Assembly (NCBI GenBank): GCA_022432975.1 | Contig: CM039502.1 | Coordinates: 24,822,383 to 24,886,382 of the forward strand | Direction: 5' to 3' | Source: Begonia masoniana | Taxonomy: Eukaryota > Streptophyta > Magnoliopsida > Cucurbitales > Begoniaceae | Length of the DNA stretch: 64,000 bases | Part shown: positions 1 through 10,946 of the stretch, one piece after another | Layout: each line of letters starts with the position of its first letter | Position numbering within the stretch: the stretch's first letter is position 1 | The notes under the pieces: generated by a model | The model's database searches: none | Seen by the model: the letters and a program-made list of their open reading frames with translations, nothing else | What the model was told of the DNA's origin: nothing | Program-made: the position numbers and the translations under genes

Positions 1-1260
1 GAGATTTCGCGAGTCATACATATCATTACTCGGCCTCCACCAGTGGGAGATTTCGCGAGTCATACATATCATTACTCGGCCTCCACCAGTGGGAGATTTC
101 GCGAGTCATACATATCATTACTCGGCCTCCACCAGTGGGAGATTTCGCGAGTCATACATATCATTACTCGGCCTCCACCAGTGGGAGATTTCGCGAGTCA
201 TACATATCATTACTCGGCCTCCACCAGTGGGAGATTTCGCGAGTCATACATATCATTACTCGGCCTCCACCAGTGGGAGATTTCGCGAGTCATACATATC
301 ATTACTCGGCCTCCACCAGTGGGAGATTTCGCGAGTCATACATATCATTACTCGGCCTCCACCAGTGGGAGATTTCGCGAGTCATACATATCATTACTCG
401 GCCTCCACCAGTGGGAGATTTCGCGAGTCATACATATCATTACTCGGCCTCCACCAGTGGGAGATTTCGCGAGTCATACATATCATTACTCGGCCTCCAC
501 CAGTGGGAGATTTCGCGAGTCATACATATCATTACTCGGCCTCCACCAGTGGGAGATTTCGCGAGTCATACATATCATTACTCGGCCTCCACCAGTGGGA
601 GATTTCGCGAGTCATACATATCATTACTCGGCCTCCACCAGTGGGAGATTTCGCGAGTCATACATATCATTACTCGGCCTCCACCAGTGGGAGATTTCGC
701 GAGTCATACATATCATTACTCGGCCTCCACCAGTGGGAGATTTCGCGAGTCATACATATCATTACTCGGCCTCCACCAGTGGGAGATTTCGCGAGTCATA
801 CATATCATTACTCGGCCTCCACCAGTGGGAGATTTCGCGAGTCATACATATCATTACTCGGCCTCCACCAGTGGGAGATTTCGCGAGTCATACATATCAT
901 TACTCGGCCTCCACCAGTGGGAGATTTCGCGAGTCATACATATCATTACTCGGCCTCCACCAGTGGGAGATTTCGCGAGTCATACATATCATTACTCGGC
1001 CTCCACCAGTGGGAGATTTCGCGAGTCATACATATCATTACTCGGCCTCCACCAGTGGGAGATTTCGCGAGTCATACATATCATTACTCGGCCTCCACCA
1101 GTGGGAGATTTCGCGAGTCATACATATCATTACTCGGCCTCCACCAGTGGGAGATTTCGCGAGTCATACATATCATTACTCGGCCTCCACCAGTGGGAGA
1201 TTTCGCGAGTCATACATATCATTACTCGGCCTCCACCAGTGGGAGATTTCGCGAGTCATA
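1..1260. repeat. 46-bp tandem array, about 27 copies (in LTR of element 1)
   Basis: A 46-bp unit (contains TTCGCGAGTCATACATATC and CCACCAGTGG) repeats head to tail with no visible variation from base 1 to about 1260. Because 46 is not a multiple of 3, the same unit is read in all three frames and no plus-strand frame meets a stop, giving spurious long ORFs. The unit is the same as in the 10.9-14.2 kb array. Confidence 0.97.
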
Positions 1261-1333
1261 CTTGGGAGAGAAGAAATCGCCGAGAGGGAATGTCGGCTAC
1301 AGTGGCAATAAATGAGATTTAAGGTTTCCATTT

Positions 1334-1344
1334 CCTATTTATAC
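1334..1344 (-). promoter_or_regulatory. Candidate TATA box, 3' LTR of element 1
   Basis: The minus strand reads GTATAAATAGG about 160 bp into the LTR. This is a good plant TATA box in the right orientation for element transcription; the identical copy in the 5' LTR is at 14284-14294. That it is used is inferred. Confidence 0.5.
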
Positions 1345-1503
1345 TAAATCCATCGATTCTAATTACAAAACTGCCACCTAACCTAGTTTTACTCAACTTG
1401 TAATAAATTTGTCTTAACATTAAATTTAAATCATAACGGTTAAATAAGAGGGTGACAATGAAAATGGTCAGAAAATCACCTGGCCGAAATGTCGGGTGTT
1501 ACA

Positions 1504-1516
1504 TCCACCCCTTCTT
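1504..1516 (-). promoter_or_regulatory. Polypurine tract of element 1
   Basis: On the minus strand AAGAAGGGGTGGA directly precedes the TGTAAC start of the 3' LTR. This is the expected site for plus-strand DNA priming. Confidence 0.75.
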
Positions 1517-1544
1517 AAACAAAATTTTCGTCCTCGAAAATTGC

Positions 1545-3587
1545 TCAAGCAAATAACTTAGGATATTTGTCCAACATCTCCTGCTGTCTTTCCCATGTGG
1601 CTTCTTCAATGCCGTGATTTGTCCATAAAACTTTCACCAATGGGATCTCTTTGTTTCTCAGAGTCTTGACTGCATATTCCAAAATCTGTATTGGTTTCTC
1701 TTCATACTCCAGTGTCGGCTCTAAACCAATATCCGATGGCTGGATGACCTGCATCGGATCACGCATACACTTCCTTAACATTGACACATGGAAGACATTA
1801 TGAACTTTATCCAATGATGGAGGCAGTTGCAGTCTGTAAGCTGTACTTCCAACTTTTGCCAAGACAGGGAAGGGTCCAATAAATCTCGGATTAAGTTTTC
1901 CCTTCTTGCCAAATCTTAAGACTCCTTTAAATGGTGACACCTTTAAGAATACTTCATCTCCTACTGCAAACTCGAGTTCCCTTCTCCTTCGATCTGCATA
2001 ACACTTCTGCCGGCTTTGTGCAGTCATCATTCTTTTCCGAATAGTTGCAATCTTATCTGACATTTGCTGCAAAATATCAGGTCCAAGAAGTTTTGTTTCC
2101 CCAACCTCGTCCCAGTAAAGAGGTGACCTACATTTCCTACCATACAGAGCTTCATATGGTGCCATACCGATGGTGGACTGATAACTGTTATTGTAGGAGA
2201 ATTCAACTAGCGGTAAATGTCTACTCCAAGTTGTCTGAAAGTCAAGTACACATGCTCTCAACATATCTTCGAGTATTTGAATCGTCCTTTCTGATTGGCC
2301 ATCGGTCTGTGGGTGAAAAGCTGTGCTGAAAGATAACTTTGTACCTAATGTACCTTGCAAACTTTTCCAGAATCGAGAGGTAAACCTGGGGTCACGGTCA
2401 GAAACAATAGATACCGGGATTCCATGCAACCTAATAATTTCCTGAACATAAAGATCAGCAAATTGGTCCATCGTATAGGTGGTCCTTACAGGTAAGAAAT
2501 GGGCTGATTTCGTCAGTCTATCCACCACAACCCAAATACAGTCATGTCCTTTTGTCGTCTTAGGTAGTCCTACAACAAAATCCATAGCTATATGTTCCCA
2601 CTTCCATTCGGGAATAGGCAACGGCTGAAGAGTACCTCCTGGACGTTGGTGCTCGGCCTTGACTTGTTGGCATACTAAACAGGACTCTACATACTTAGCA
2701 ACATCCCTTTTTAGGTTAGGCCACCAGTACTGTAACTTCAGGTCTCGGTACATCTTGGTGCAGCCAGGATGTACAGAAAAGGAAGAGGAGTGCGCCTCAG
2801 CCAAGATCAACTTACGCAATTCCACATCATTAGGAATGCACCACCGATTTCTAAACCTCAGGATCCCATCCTTTGAGAGACTGAACTCGGAGGTGGTGTC
2901 CTTCAACTTATCCATCATGCTGATATTTTCCACTGAATCCTTCTGTTGTGCATCCTTGATCTTTTCCAAAATTGTTGGTTGAATGGTTAACTCAGCGAGC
3001 AAGACTGATAACTCTGGAACTATCTCCAAGTCAAATTTCTGAACTTCTGTTCTTAAGGGTGTAGACATGGTTGAAACCACGGGCTGCATTGTTGTTGACA
3101 TCCTACTCAACGCATCAGCTACAGAGTTAGCTTTCCCGGGGTGATACTTGATTTCAAAGTCGTAATCCTTGACAAACTCCAACCAACGTCTCTGTCTCAT
3201 GTTCAATTCCTTCTGTGTGAAGAGGTACTTTAGACTTTTGTGGTCAGAGAACACCTCACATTGCTGTCCATATAAATAGTGTCTCCAAATCTTCAAGGCG
3301 AAAACAACAGCAGCTAATTCTAGATCATGAGTGGGGTAATTTTGCTCGTAACTCTTTAGCTGCCTAGAAGCATACGCTATAACTTTACCCTCTTGCATCA
3401 AAACACAACCTAAACCAACTTTAGACGCATCACAGTAAACACTAAATTTTCCCTCTTCAGTTGGGAGGGTCAATACAGGGGCTGTTGTTAACTTCAGTTT
3501 TAACGTCTGGAAGCTGTCTTCACAGGCTTCAGTCCAAGAATACTTAATGTCCTTCTTTGTCAAACCTGTCAGGGGTTTAGCTATCAT
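1545..3587 (-). pseudogene. Element 1 pol, C-terminal part: RNase H, integrase, chromodomain-like tail
   Basis: The 680-residue frame starts in the RT/RNase H connection. It shows the RNase H motifs YCDAS (about residue 52), [11 protein letters not shown] and SDHKSLKY. Integrase follows with a His/Cys zinc region (HPGCTKMY ... CLVCQQ), core residues MDFVVG, SDRDPRF and the glutamate of [11 protein letters not shown], then a FHVSMLRK segment and a tail ending [12 protein letters not shown], which resembles the plant chromovirus chromodomain. The natural reading starts upstream in RT; the Met at 3587 only marks where the frame reopens after a 94-bp duplication. The protein would cut and join DNA in the nucleus and process the RNA template. 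As it stands pol is split, so it is a pseudogene unless the duplication is an assembly error. Confidence 0.9.
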
Positions 3588-3717
3588 GGAAAATCCCTTG
3601 ATGAACTTCCTGTAATAGCCTGCCAGTCCAAGAATACTTAATGTCCTTCTTTGTCAAACCTGTCAGGGGTTTAGCTATCATGGAAAATCCCTTGATGAAC
3701 TTCCTGTAATAGCCTGC
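3530..3717. repeat. 94-bp direct duplication in pol of element 1
   Basis: Bases 3530-3623 are repeated at 3624-3717, with the short word cagtccaag at the boundaries. Since 94 is not a multiple of 3, it shifts the frame between RT and RNase H and adds a nonsense tail to the RT reading frame. Confidence 0.9.
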
Positions 3718-4359
3718 CAGTCCAAGGAAGCTGCGGACTTCGCTGGCATTCTTAGGTTGAGGCCAATCCTTTACTGCCTGAATTTTGGTCGGGTCCACAG
3801 ATATGCCATTAGCAGAAACTACATGGCCAAGGAAATTAACCTTATCTAACCAAAACTCACACTTAGACAGTTTGGCGTAAAGTTGATGCTCCTTCAATGT
3901 CGTCAAAACTACTTTCAAATGTTCTTCATGGTCGGCCACAGTTCGAGAGTATATCAAGATATCATCTATGAACACAATCACAAACTTATCCAAATACTCA
4001 CGAAACACACGGTTCATTAAATCCATGAAGGCTGCAGGGGCGTTTGTCAACCCAAACGACATGACTAAGAACTCATAATGTCCATAGCGGGTTCTGAAGG
4101 CTGTCTTTGGTATATCTCCTTCTTTAACCTTCAGTTGGTAATAACCCGAACGTAGATCTATCTTCGAAAATACCTTGGCTCCTTGCAATTGGTCAAACAA
4201 GTCATCAATCCTAGGTAAGGGGTACCTATTCTTGATTGTCAACTTATTTAGTTCCCTATAGTCTATGCACATTCTAAGAGAACCATCCTTCTTCCTTACA
4301 AATAAGACTGGTGCACCCCAATGAGAACTGCTGGGGTGAATAAATCCCTTGTCAACCAA
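3577..4359 (-). pseudogene. Element 1 reverse transcriptase fragment
   Basis: The frame encodes the RT palm and fingers: [17 protein letters not shown] (about residues 23-39), [47 protein letters not shown], and the catalytic FIDDILIYS. It continues through LGHVVS and [12 protein letters not shown] and then runs into the 94-bp duplication, ending in an unrelated tail of about 15 residues. The Met at 4359 is not the natural start: a one-base deletion just upstream, in the stretch encoding the LKVQL-like segment, breaks it from the protease region. RT would copy element RNA to DNA in cytoplasmic particles. Confidence 0.9.
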
Positions 4360-5049
4360 TTCCTGAGTTGAACCTTCAATTCTTTCAACTCAACAGGTGC
4401 CATACGGTAAGGATTCTTAGATACAGGTGATGCCTCGGGTATGTGTCAATTACAAACTCTACCTCTCTATCGGGTGGTATACCCGGTAAGTCATCTAAGA
4501 ATGCCTTCGGGAAACTCTCGGACTATAGGAATATCCTGTAGCTCAATTTTATTCTTCACCCGACACTATAACACTAGCCAGGTAGCTCTCACAACCACAT
4601 CTCAGCATTCGGTATATTTTCTAGTGAGGATATAATTGGTATCTTACTTATTTTAGGAATAGCTTGGAAGGAATAATGATTATCATTTGGGGGTCTAAAA
4701 TCAACTATTCCAGATCTACAACTTATCGTGGCATGATGTCTAATAACCAATCCATCCCTAATATCACCTCATACCCTTTCATTCAATGCCAATTAACTTC
4801 GCATAGAGTCCTTATCCCTAAGGACACGACGTCACCCTTAACATCTGTCTGAATGTAGGGACTTCCCTGATGGCAAACACAACACTATATGAACCTTCAG
4901 CTGGTAAGGGTCCTATGTTATGTTTGCATACAAACAAGGTTGATATAACGAGTGTGTGGCCCCGTATCAATAAGTGTATAAGCAGCAAAACCTGCAGATC
5001 ATGATGGTACCTGATATGACTGTATGCTGAACAGCTCCCTCATCTTCCA
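4360..5049 (-). pseudogene. Element 1 protease and pre-RT region, broken by several indels
   Basis: No long frame covers this stretch, but minus-strand pieces in changing frames match the gag-pro link and protease of its relatives: ALMEDEGAVQHTVISGT near 5000-5050, and an aspartic protease site (LIDTG then ATHS, one base short) near 4950-4974. The indels are single bases and clustered. That would fit low-quality consensus as well as decay, because the LTRs of the same element are identical. Confidence 0.7.
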
Positions 5050-6276
5050 TCAACGCATACCCTGGGTACAACCCTGCACGGTTCGGGTCTGGCGGCATGG
5101 GCAATCTCTGACCATGTGTCCGGTCTTATCACACCTGAAACACCGGCCAGAAAGCAGCTTGCACTCACCAGGGTGGTTCCTCTGACATGTAGGGCATAGG
5201 GGCGCCAGAGGTCTCTTTCCTTTTCCCTGGTCATCATTCTGGTCGAGGGGCCTCTTCATTCCATGCTGTTGTTGCTGTGGTCCCCTGTTCTGTCGTGGCT
5301 GCCAACCTTTGTTCTGACGTGGTGGCGGCTGTGTGTCCTTCATGAGTTTCTTTGGCTGTTCGCGCTGTGCATATGCTGTCATCTCTGCCTCTTCTAGCTC
5401 CAAGGCCTTAGCCGTCACTTCACCATAAGGTACATTATGTATCCCGGCAGTCTTCACTTTCATGTACAGACTTGGCTTCAGTCCCTGAACAAACTGGTAA
5501 ATCTTATCTTCCTCATCCTCAATCATACGGGGAGCAAACCGTGATAAAGCATCAAATTCACATATATAATCCGTCACAGAGCCAGTTTGTCGTAGATTCA
5601 TGAACTCCTTCTTCTTATTGGCCCGAACAGTCCTATTGAAGTACTTGTCAAAGAAGGCAGTCTTCACTTTCATGTACAGACTTGGCTTCAGTCCCTGAAC
5701 AAACTGGTAAATCTTATCTTCCTCATCCTCAATCATACGGGGAGCAAACCGTGATAAAGCATCAAATTCACATATATAATCCGTCACAGAGCCAGTTTGT
5801 CGTAGATTCATGAACTCCTTCTTCTTATTGGCCCGAACAGTCCTATTGAAGTACTTGTCAAAGAAGGCAGTCTTGAACATCCCCCAGGTCATAGCTTCGG
5901 CATTAGCGGTGCTCTGGATCGAGTCCCACCAATGCCTTGCACTTAACTCCAAATGGAAGACAGCATAGGTGACCTTATCCCCTTCGTCAACCTTTGCATA
6001 CTTAAACATGTCTTCAATCTTTCGGATCCACTCCTCAGCGTGAATAGGATCTGAAACATACCCATTAAACACCGGGGGTCGAAGCCGGTGAAAGCGCTCA
6101 CCCCCATGATCATGAGTTGCGTTAGTGCTGGAGTTGCCTTGTTCTTCCCTAGCTGTCATCAGTCGTTCTATCTGGTGAGATTGGCGCATGACCAACTCAG
6201 TCAACTGAGCAATAGCATTGCTATCCTCATTGCTCTCTCTCTGTTGACCTCTAACCATCTTGGGATTCCTAGACAA
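5050..6276 (-). CDS. Element 1 Gag (frame cut after the zinc knuckle)
   Basis: This 408-residue frame encodes the capsid/nucleocapsid protein that packages element RNA. It has the retrotransposon Gag domain (WIRKIEDMF, ARHWWDS, FDKYFNRTVR, FMNLRQTGSV), a basic glutamine-rich linker, and one CCHC knuckle (CFRCDKTGHMVRDC, near residue 385) preceded by CPTCQRNHPGEC. A block of 70 residues from TAFFDKYF to LYMKVK is present twice in tandem, in frame. Two starts are possible: Met1 and Met8 (MVRGQQ); relatives A and C start at the second, so that start is preferred. The frame ends just after the knuckle because of a frameshift, where relatives read on into protease. The leader 6277-6404 holds nothing else recognisable. 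Confidence 0.88.
   Translation of the reverse strand: MSRNPKMVRGQQRESNEDSNAIAQLTELVMRQSHQIERLMTAREEQGNSSTNATHDHGGERFHRLRPPVFNGYVSDPIHAEEWIRKIEDMFKYAKVDEGDKVTYAVFHLELSARHWWDSIQSTANAEAMTWGMFKTAFFDKYFNRTVRANKKKEFMNLRQTGSVTDYICEFDALSRFAPRMIEDEEDKIYQFVQGLKPSLYMKVKTAFFDKYFNRTVRANKKKEFMNLRQTGSVTDYICEFDALSRFAPRMIEDEEDKIYQFVQGLKPSLYMKVKTAGIHNVPYGEVTAKALELEEAEMTAYAQREQPKKLMKDTQPPPRQNKGWQPRQNRGPQQQQHGMKRPLDQNDDQGKGKRPLAPLCPTCQRNHPGECKLLSGRCFRCDKTGHMVRDCPCRQTRTVQGCTQGMR
5447..5866. repeat. 210-bp in-frame tandem duplication in gag of element 1
   Basis: Bases 5447-5656 are repeated exactly at 5657-5866 by eye. The breakpoint word GCAGTCTT occurs at both ends, which suggests slippage or microhomology joining. 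The length is a multiple of 3, so Gag stays open but gains a second copy of 70 residues of its core. Confidence 0.93.
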
Positions 6277-6404
6277 ATCATTTCAGACATAATTTAACTT
6301 AATGACATACATGAAATCATAAACACTTACAGTTGCTGAGGTGTGCTCAAGTGACAGTCAGTGCTGGAAGGCAGTCTGCAGAATCGGTTTTAGAACCTGG
6401 TTTT

Positions 6405-6416
6405 GCTTTGATACCA
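6405..6416 (-). promoter_or_regulatory. Primer binding site of element 1 (initiator Met tRNA type)
   Basis: The minus strand reads TGGTATCAAAGC four bases after the end of the 5' LTR. This differs by one base from TGGTATCAGAGC, the site complementary to the 3' end of plant initiator Met tRNA used by many plant LTR elements. Confidence 0.85.
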
Positions 6417-6536
6417 CAATTGTAACGACCCCGGCCAGGAGCCGTCACGTATTCATATTCTTTCATTTACCGTTTGCCTGACTTTTACTATTATTACATT
6501 CACTTACTATCTCACAACAGACTTTCACATTATACA

Positions 6537-7657
<1,121 letters not shown>

Positions 7658-7899
7658 CCTGACAATTCCGGGAAAAGAGGAGATGCCCTCAATTCTCTTA
7701 ACATAATACCACTCGGTTTGCATGGGTTGCATGCGTTGACAACCCTCAGAAATTTAGTCGTCCGGTCATCACGTGCATTACGCGTGACTCGCTTAACATC
7801 GCCTAAAAGGAGACATCTTCCGGTGGACACGTAGGTCTCACGTGCTAAATTAAAACATCATCCGGTCGCTAATCGACAAAACACATTTTTCGTCTTCCG

Positions 7900-10866
7900 G
7901 TGACGTCATCCGGAAGACTAAACCATCAAACTCTAACATTCGGCATCTGCCGATGACGTCAGCCGGAAGACTAAACCGTCAAACAATTAACCTTCGGCAT
8001 CTGCCGATGACGTCAGCCGAAGACTAAACCATCAAACTCTAACATTCGGCATCTGCCGATGACGTCAGCCGGAAGACTAAACCGTCAAACAATTAACCTT
8101 CGGCATCTGCCGATGACGTCAGCCGGAAGACTAAACCGTCAAACAATTAACCTTCGGCATCTGCCGATGACGTCAGCCGGAAGACTAAACCGTCAAACAA
8201 TTAACCTTCGGCATCTGCCGATGACGTCAGCCGGAAGACTAAACCGTCAAACAATTAACCTTCGGCATCTGCCGATGACGTCAGCCGAAGACTAAACCAT
8301 CAAACTCTAACATTCGGCATCTGCCGATGACGTCAGCCGGAAGACTAAACCGTCAAACAATTAACCTTCGGCATCTGCCGATGACGTCAGCCGGAAGACT
8401 AAACCGTCAAACAATTAACCTTCGGCATCTGCCGATGACGTCAGCCGAAGACTAAACCATCAAACTCTAACATTCGGCATCTGCCGATGACGTCAGCCGA
8501 AGACTAAACCATCAAACTCTAACATTCGGCATCTGCCGATGACGTCAGCCGGAAGACTAAACCATCAAACTCTAACATTCGGCATCTGCCGATGACGTCA
8601 GCCGGAAGACTAAACCGTCAAACAATTAACCTTCGGCATCTGCCGATGACGTCAGCCGGAAGACTAAACCGTCAAACAATTAACCTTCGGCATCTGCCGA
8701 TGACGTCAGCCGAAGACTAAACCATCAAACTCTAACATTCGGCATCTGCCGATGACGTCAGCCGGAAGACTAAACCATCAAACTCTAACATTCGGCATCT
8801 GCCGATGACGTCAGCCGGAAGACTAAACCGTCAAACAATTAACCTTCGGCATCTGCCGATGACGTCAGCCGGAAGACTAAACCGTCAAACAATTAACCTT
8901 CGGCATCTGCCGATGACGTCAGCCGAAGACTAAACCATCAAACTCTAACATTCGGCATCTGCCGATGACGTCAGCCGAAGACTAAACCATCAAACTCTAA
9001 CATTCGGCATCTGCCGATGACGTCAGCCGGAAGACTAAACCGTCAAACAATTAACCTTCGGCATCTGCCGATGACGTCAGCCGAAGACTAAACCATCAAA
9101 CTCTAACATTCGGCATCTGCCGATGACGTCAGCCGAAGACTAAACCATCAAACTCTAACATTCGGCATCTGCCGATGACGTCAGCCGGAAGACTAAACCG
9201 TCAAACAATTAACCTTCGGCATCTGCCGATGACGTCAGCCGGAAGACTAAACCGTCAAACAATTAACCTTCGGCATCTGCCGATGACGTCAGCCGGAAGA
9301 CTAAACCGTCAAACAATTAACCTTCGGCATCTGCCGATGACGTCAGCCGGAAGACTAAACCGTCAAACAATTAACCTTCGGCATCTGCCGATGACGTCAG
9401 CCGGAAGACTAAACCGTCAAACAATTAACCTTCGGCATCTGCCGATGACGTCAGCCGGAAGACTAAACCGTCAAACAATTAACCTTCGGCATCTGCCGAT
9501 GACGTCAGCCGGAAGACTAAACCGTCAAACAATTAACCTTCGGCATCTGCCGATGACGTCAGCCGAAGACTAAACCATCAAACTCTAACATTCGGCATCT
9601 GCCGATGACGTCAGCCGGAAGACTAAACCATCAAACTCTAACATTCGGCATCTGCCGATGACGTCAGCCGAAGACTAAACCATCAAACTCTAACATTCGG
9701 CATCTGCCGATGACGTCAGCCGGAAGACTAAACCGTCAAACAATTAACCTTCGGCATCTGCCGATGACGTCAGCCGAAGACTAAACCATCAAACTCTAAC
9801 ATTCGGCATCTGCCGATGACGTCAGCCGAAGACTAAACCATCAAACTCTAACATTCGGCATCTGCCGATGACGTCAGCCGAAGACTAAACCATCAAACTC
9901 TAACATTCGGCATCTGCCGATGACGTCAGCCGAAGACTAAACCATCAAACTCTAACATTCGGCATCTGCCGATGACGTCAGCCGAAGACTAAACCATCAA
10001 ACTCTAACATTCGGCATCTGCCGATGACGTCAGCCGGAAGACTAAACCGTCAAACAATTAACCTTCGGCATCTGCCGATGACGTCAGCCGAAGACTAAAC
10101 CATCAAACTCTAACATTCGGCATCTGCCGATGACGTCAGCCGGAAGACTAAACCGTCAAACAATTAACCTTCGGCATCTGCCGATGACGTCAGCCGAAGA
10201 CTAAACCATCAAACTCTAACATTCGGCATCTGCCGATGACGTCAGCCGAAGACTAAACCATCAAACTCTAACATTCGGCATCTGCCGATGACGTCAGCCG
10301 AAGACTAAACCATCAAACTCTAACATTCGGCATCTGCCGATGACGTCAGCCGAAGACTAAACCATCAAACTCTAACATTCGGCATCTGCCGATGACGTCA
10401 GCCGAAGACTAAACCATCAAACTCTAACATTCGGCATCTGCCGATGACGTCAGCCGGAAGACTAAACCATCAAACTCTAACATTCGGCATCTGCCGATGA
10501 CGTCAGCCGAAGACTAAACCATCAAACTCTAACATTCGGCATCTGCCGATGACGTCAGCCGGAAGACTAAACCGTCAAACAATTAACCTTCGGCATCTGC
10601 CGATGACGTCAGCCGAAGACTAAACCATCAAACTCTAACATTCGGCATCTGCCGATGACGTCAGCCGAAGACTAAACCATCAAACTCTAACATTCGGCAT
10701 CTGCCGATGACGTCAGCCGAAGACTAAACCATCAAACTCTAACATTCGGCATCTGCCGATGACGTCAGCCGAAGACTAAACCATCAAACTCTAACATTCG
10801 GCATCTGCCGATGACGTCAGCCGGAAGACTAAACCGTCAAACAATTAACCTTCGGCATCTGCCGAT
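7900..10866. repeat. 52/53/54-bp mosaic tandem array rich in TGACGTCA
   Basis: About 56 head-to-tail units. Two main types alternate irregularly: a 54-bp type (CCGGAAGACTAAACCGTCAA...) and a 52-bp type (CCGAAGACTAAACCATCAA...), plus a 53-bp hybrid. Every unit inspected keeps TGCCGATGACGTCAGCC, which contains the palindrome TGACGTCA. CGGCATCTGCCG in each unit is a second inverted repeat, and CTTCGGC ... GCCGAAG a third. The left edge (7860-7960) has diverged units. The array is inside the 5' LTR of element 1. Confidence 0.96.
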
Positions 10867-10946
10867 GGAGGAAGACAGGGGTACATAGTCATTTGCCTAT
10901 CGCGGCAGTCATACATAATCATTTGCCTATCGCGGCAATCATGATA
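10867..10946. repeat. Degenerate edge units of the 46-bp array
   Basis: Between the two arrays lie two imperfect versions of the word TTTGCCTATCGCGGC(A)NTCATACAT, which resemble part of the 46-bp unit (TTTCGCGAGTCATACAT). They look like ancestral or decayed edge copies. Confidence 0.55.

Larger units (their letters stand above)
1..1503 (-). repeat. 3' LTR of element 1 (partial)
   Basis: Reading the minus strand, the LTR starts TGTAACACCC at 1503, directly after a purine-rich tract, and runs left out of the window. It contains 242 bp of unique U3-like sequence and then the 46-bp tandem array. It matches the 14212-14453 end of the other LTR exactly, but lacks about 48 bp that separate the array from the unique part in the right copy (14164-14211). 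Confidence 0.9.

Noticed and set aside
43..1322. Three overlapping long plus-strand ORFs (about 400 codons each) of a repeating peptide
   Set aside because: They are three frames of the same 46-bp repeat inside an LTR; no start context, no domain, and the same happens at 10.9-14.3 kb.
8059..9573. Short ORFs repeating MTSAGRLNRQTINLRHLP
   Set aside because: Exact 54-bp units happen to stay in frame; they break as soon as a 52-bp unit occurs.
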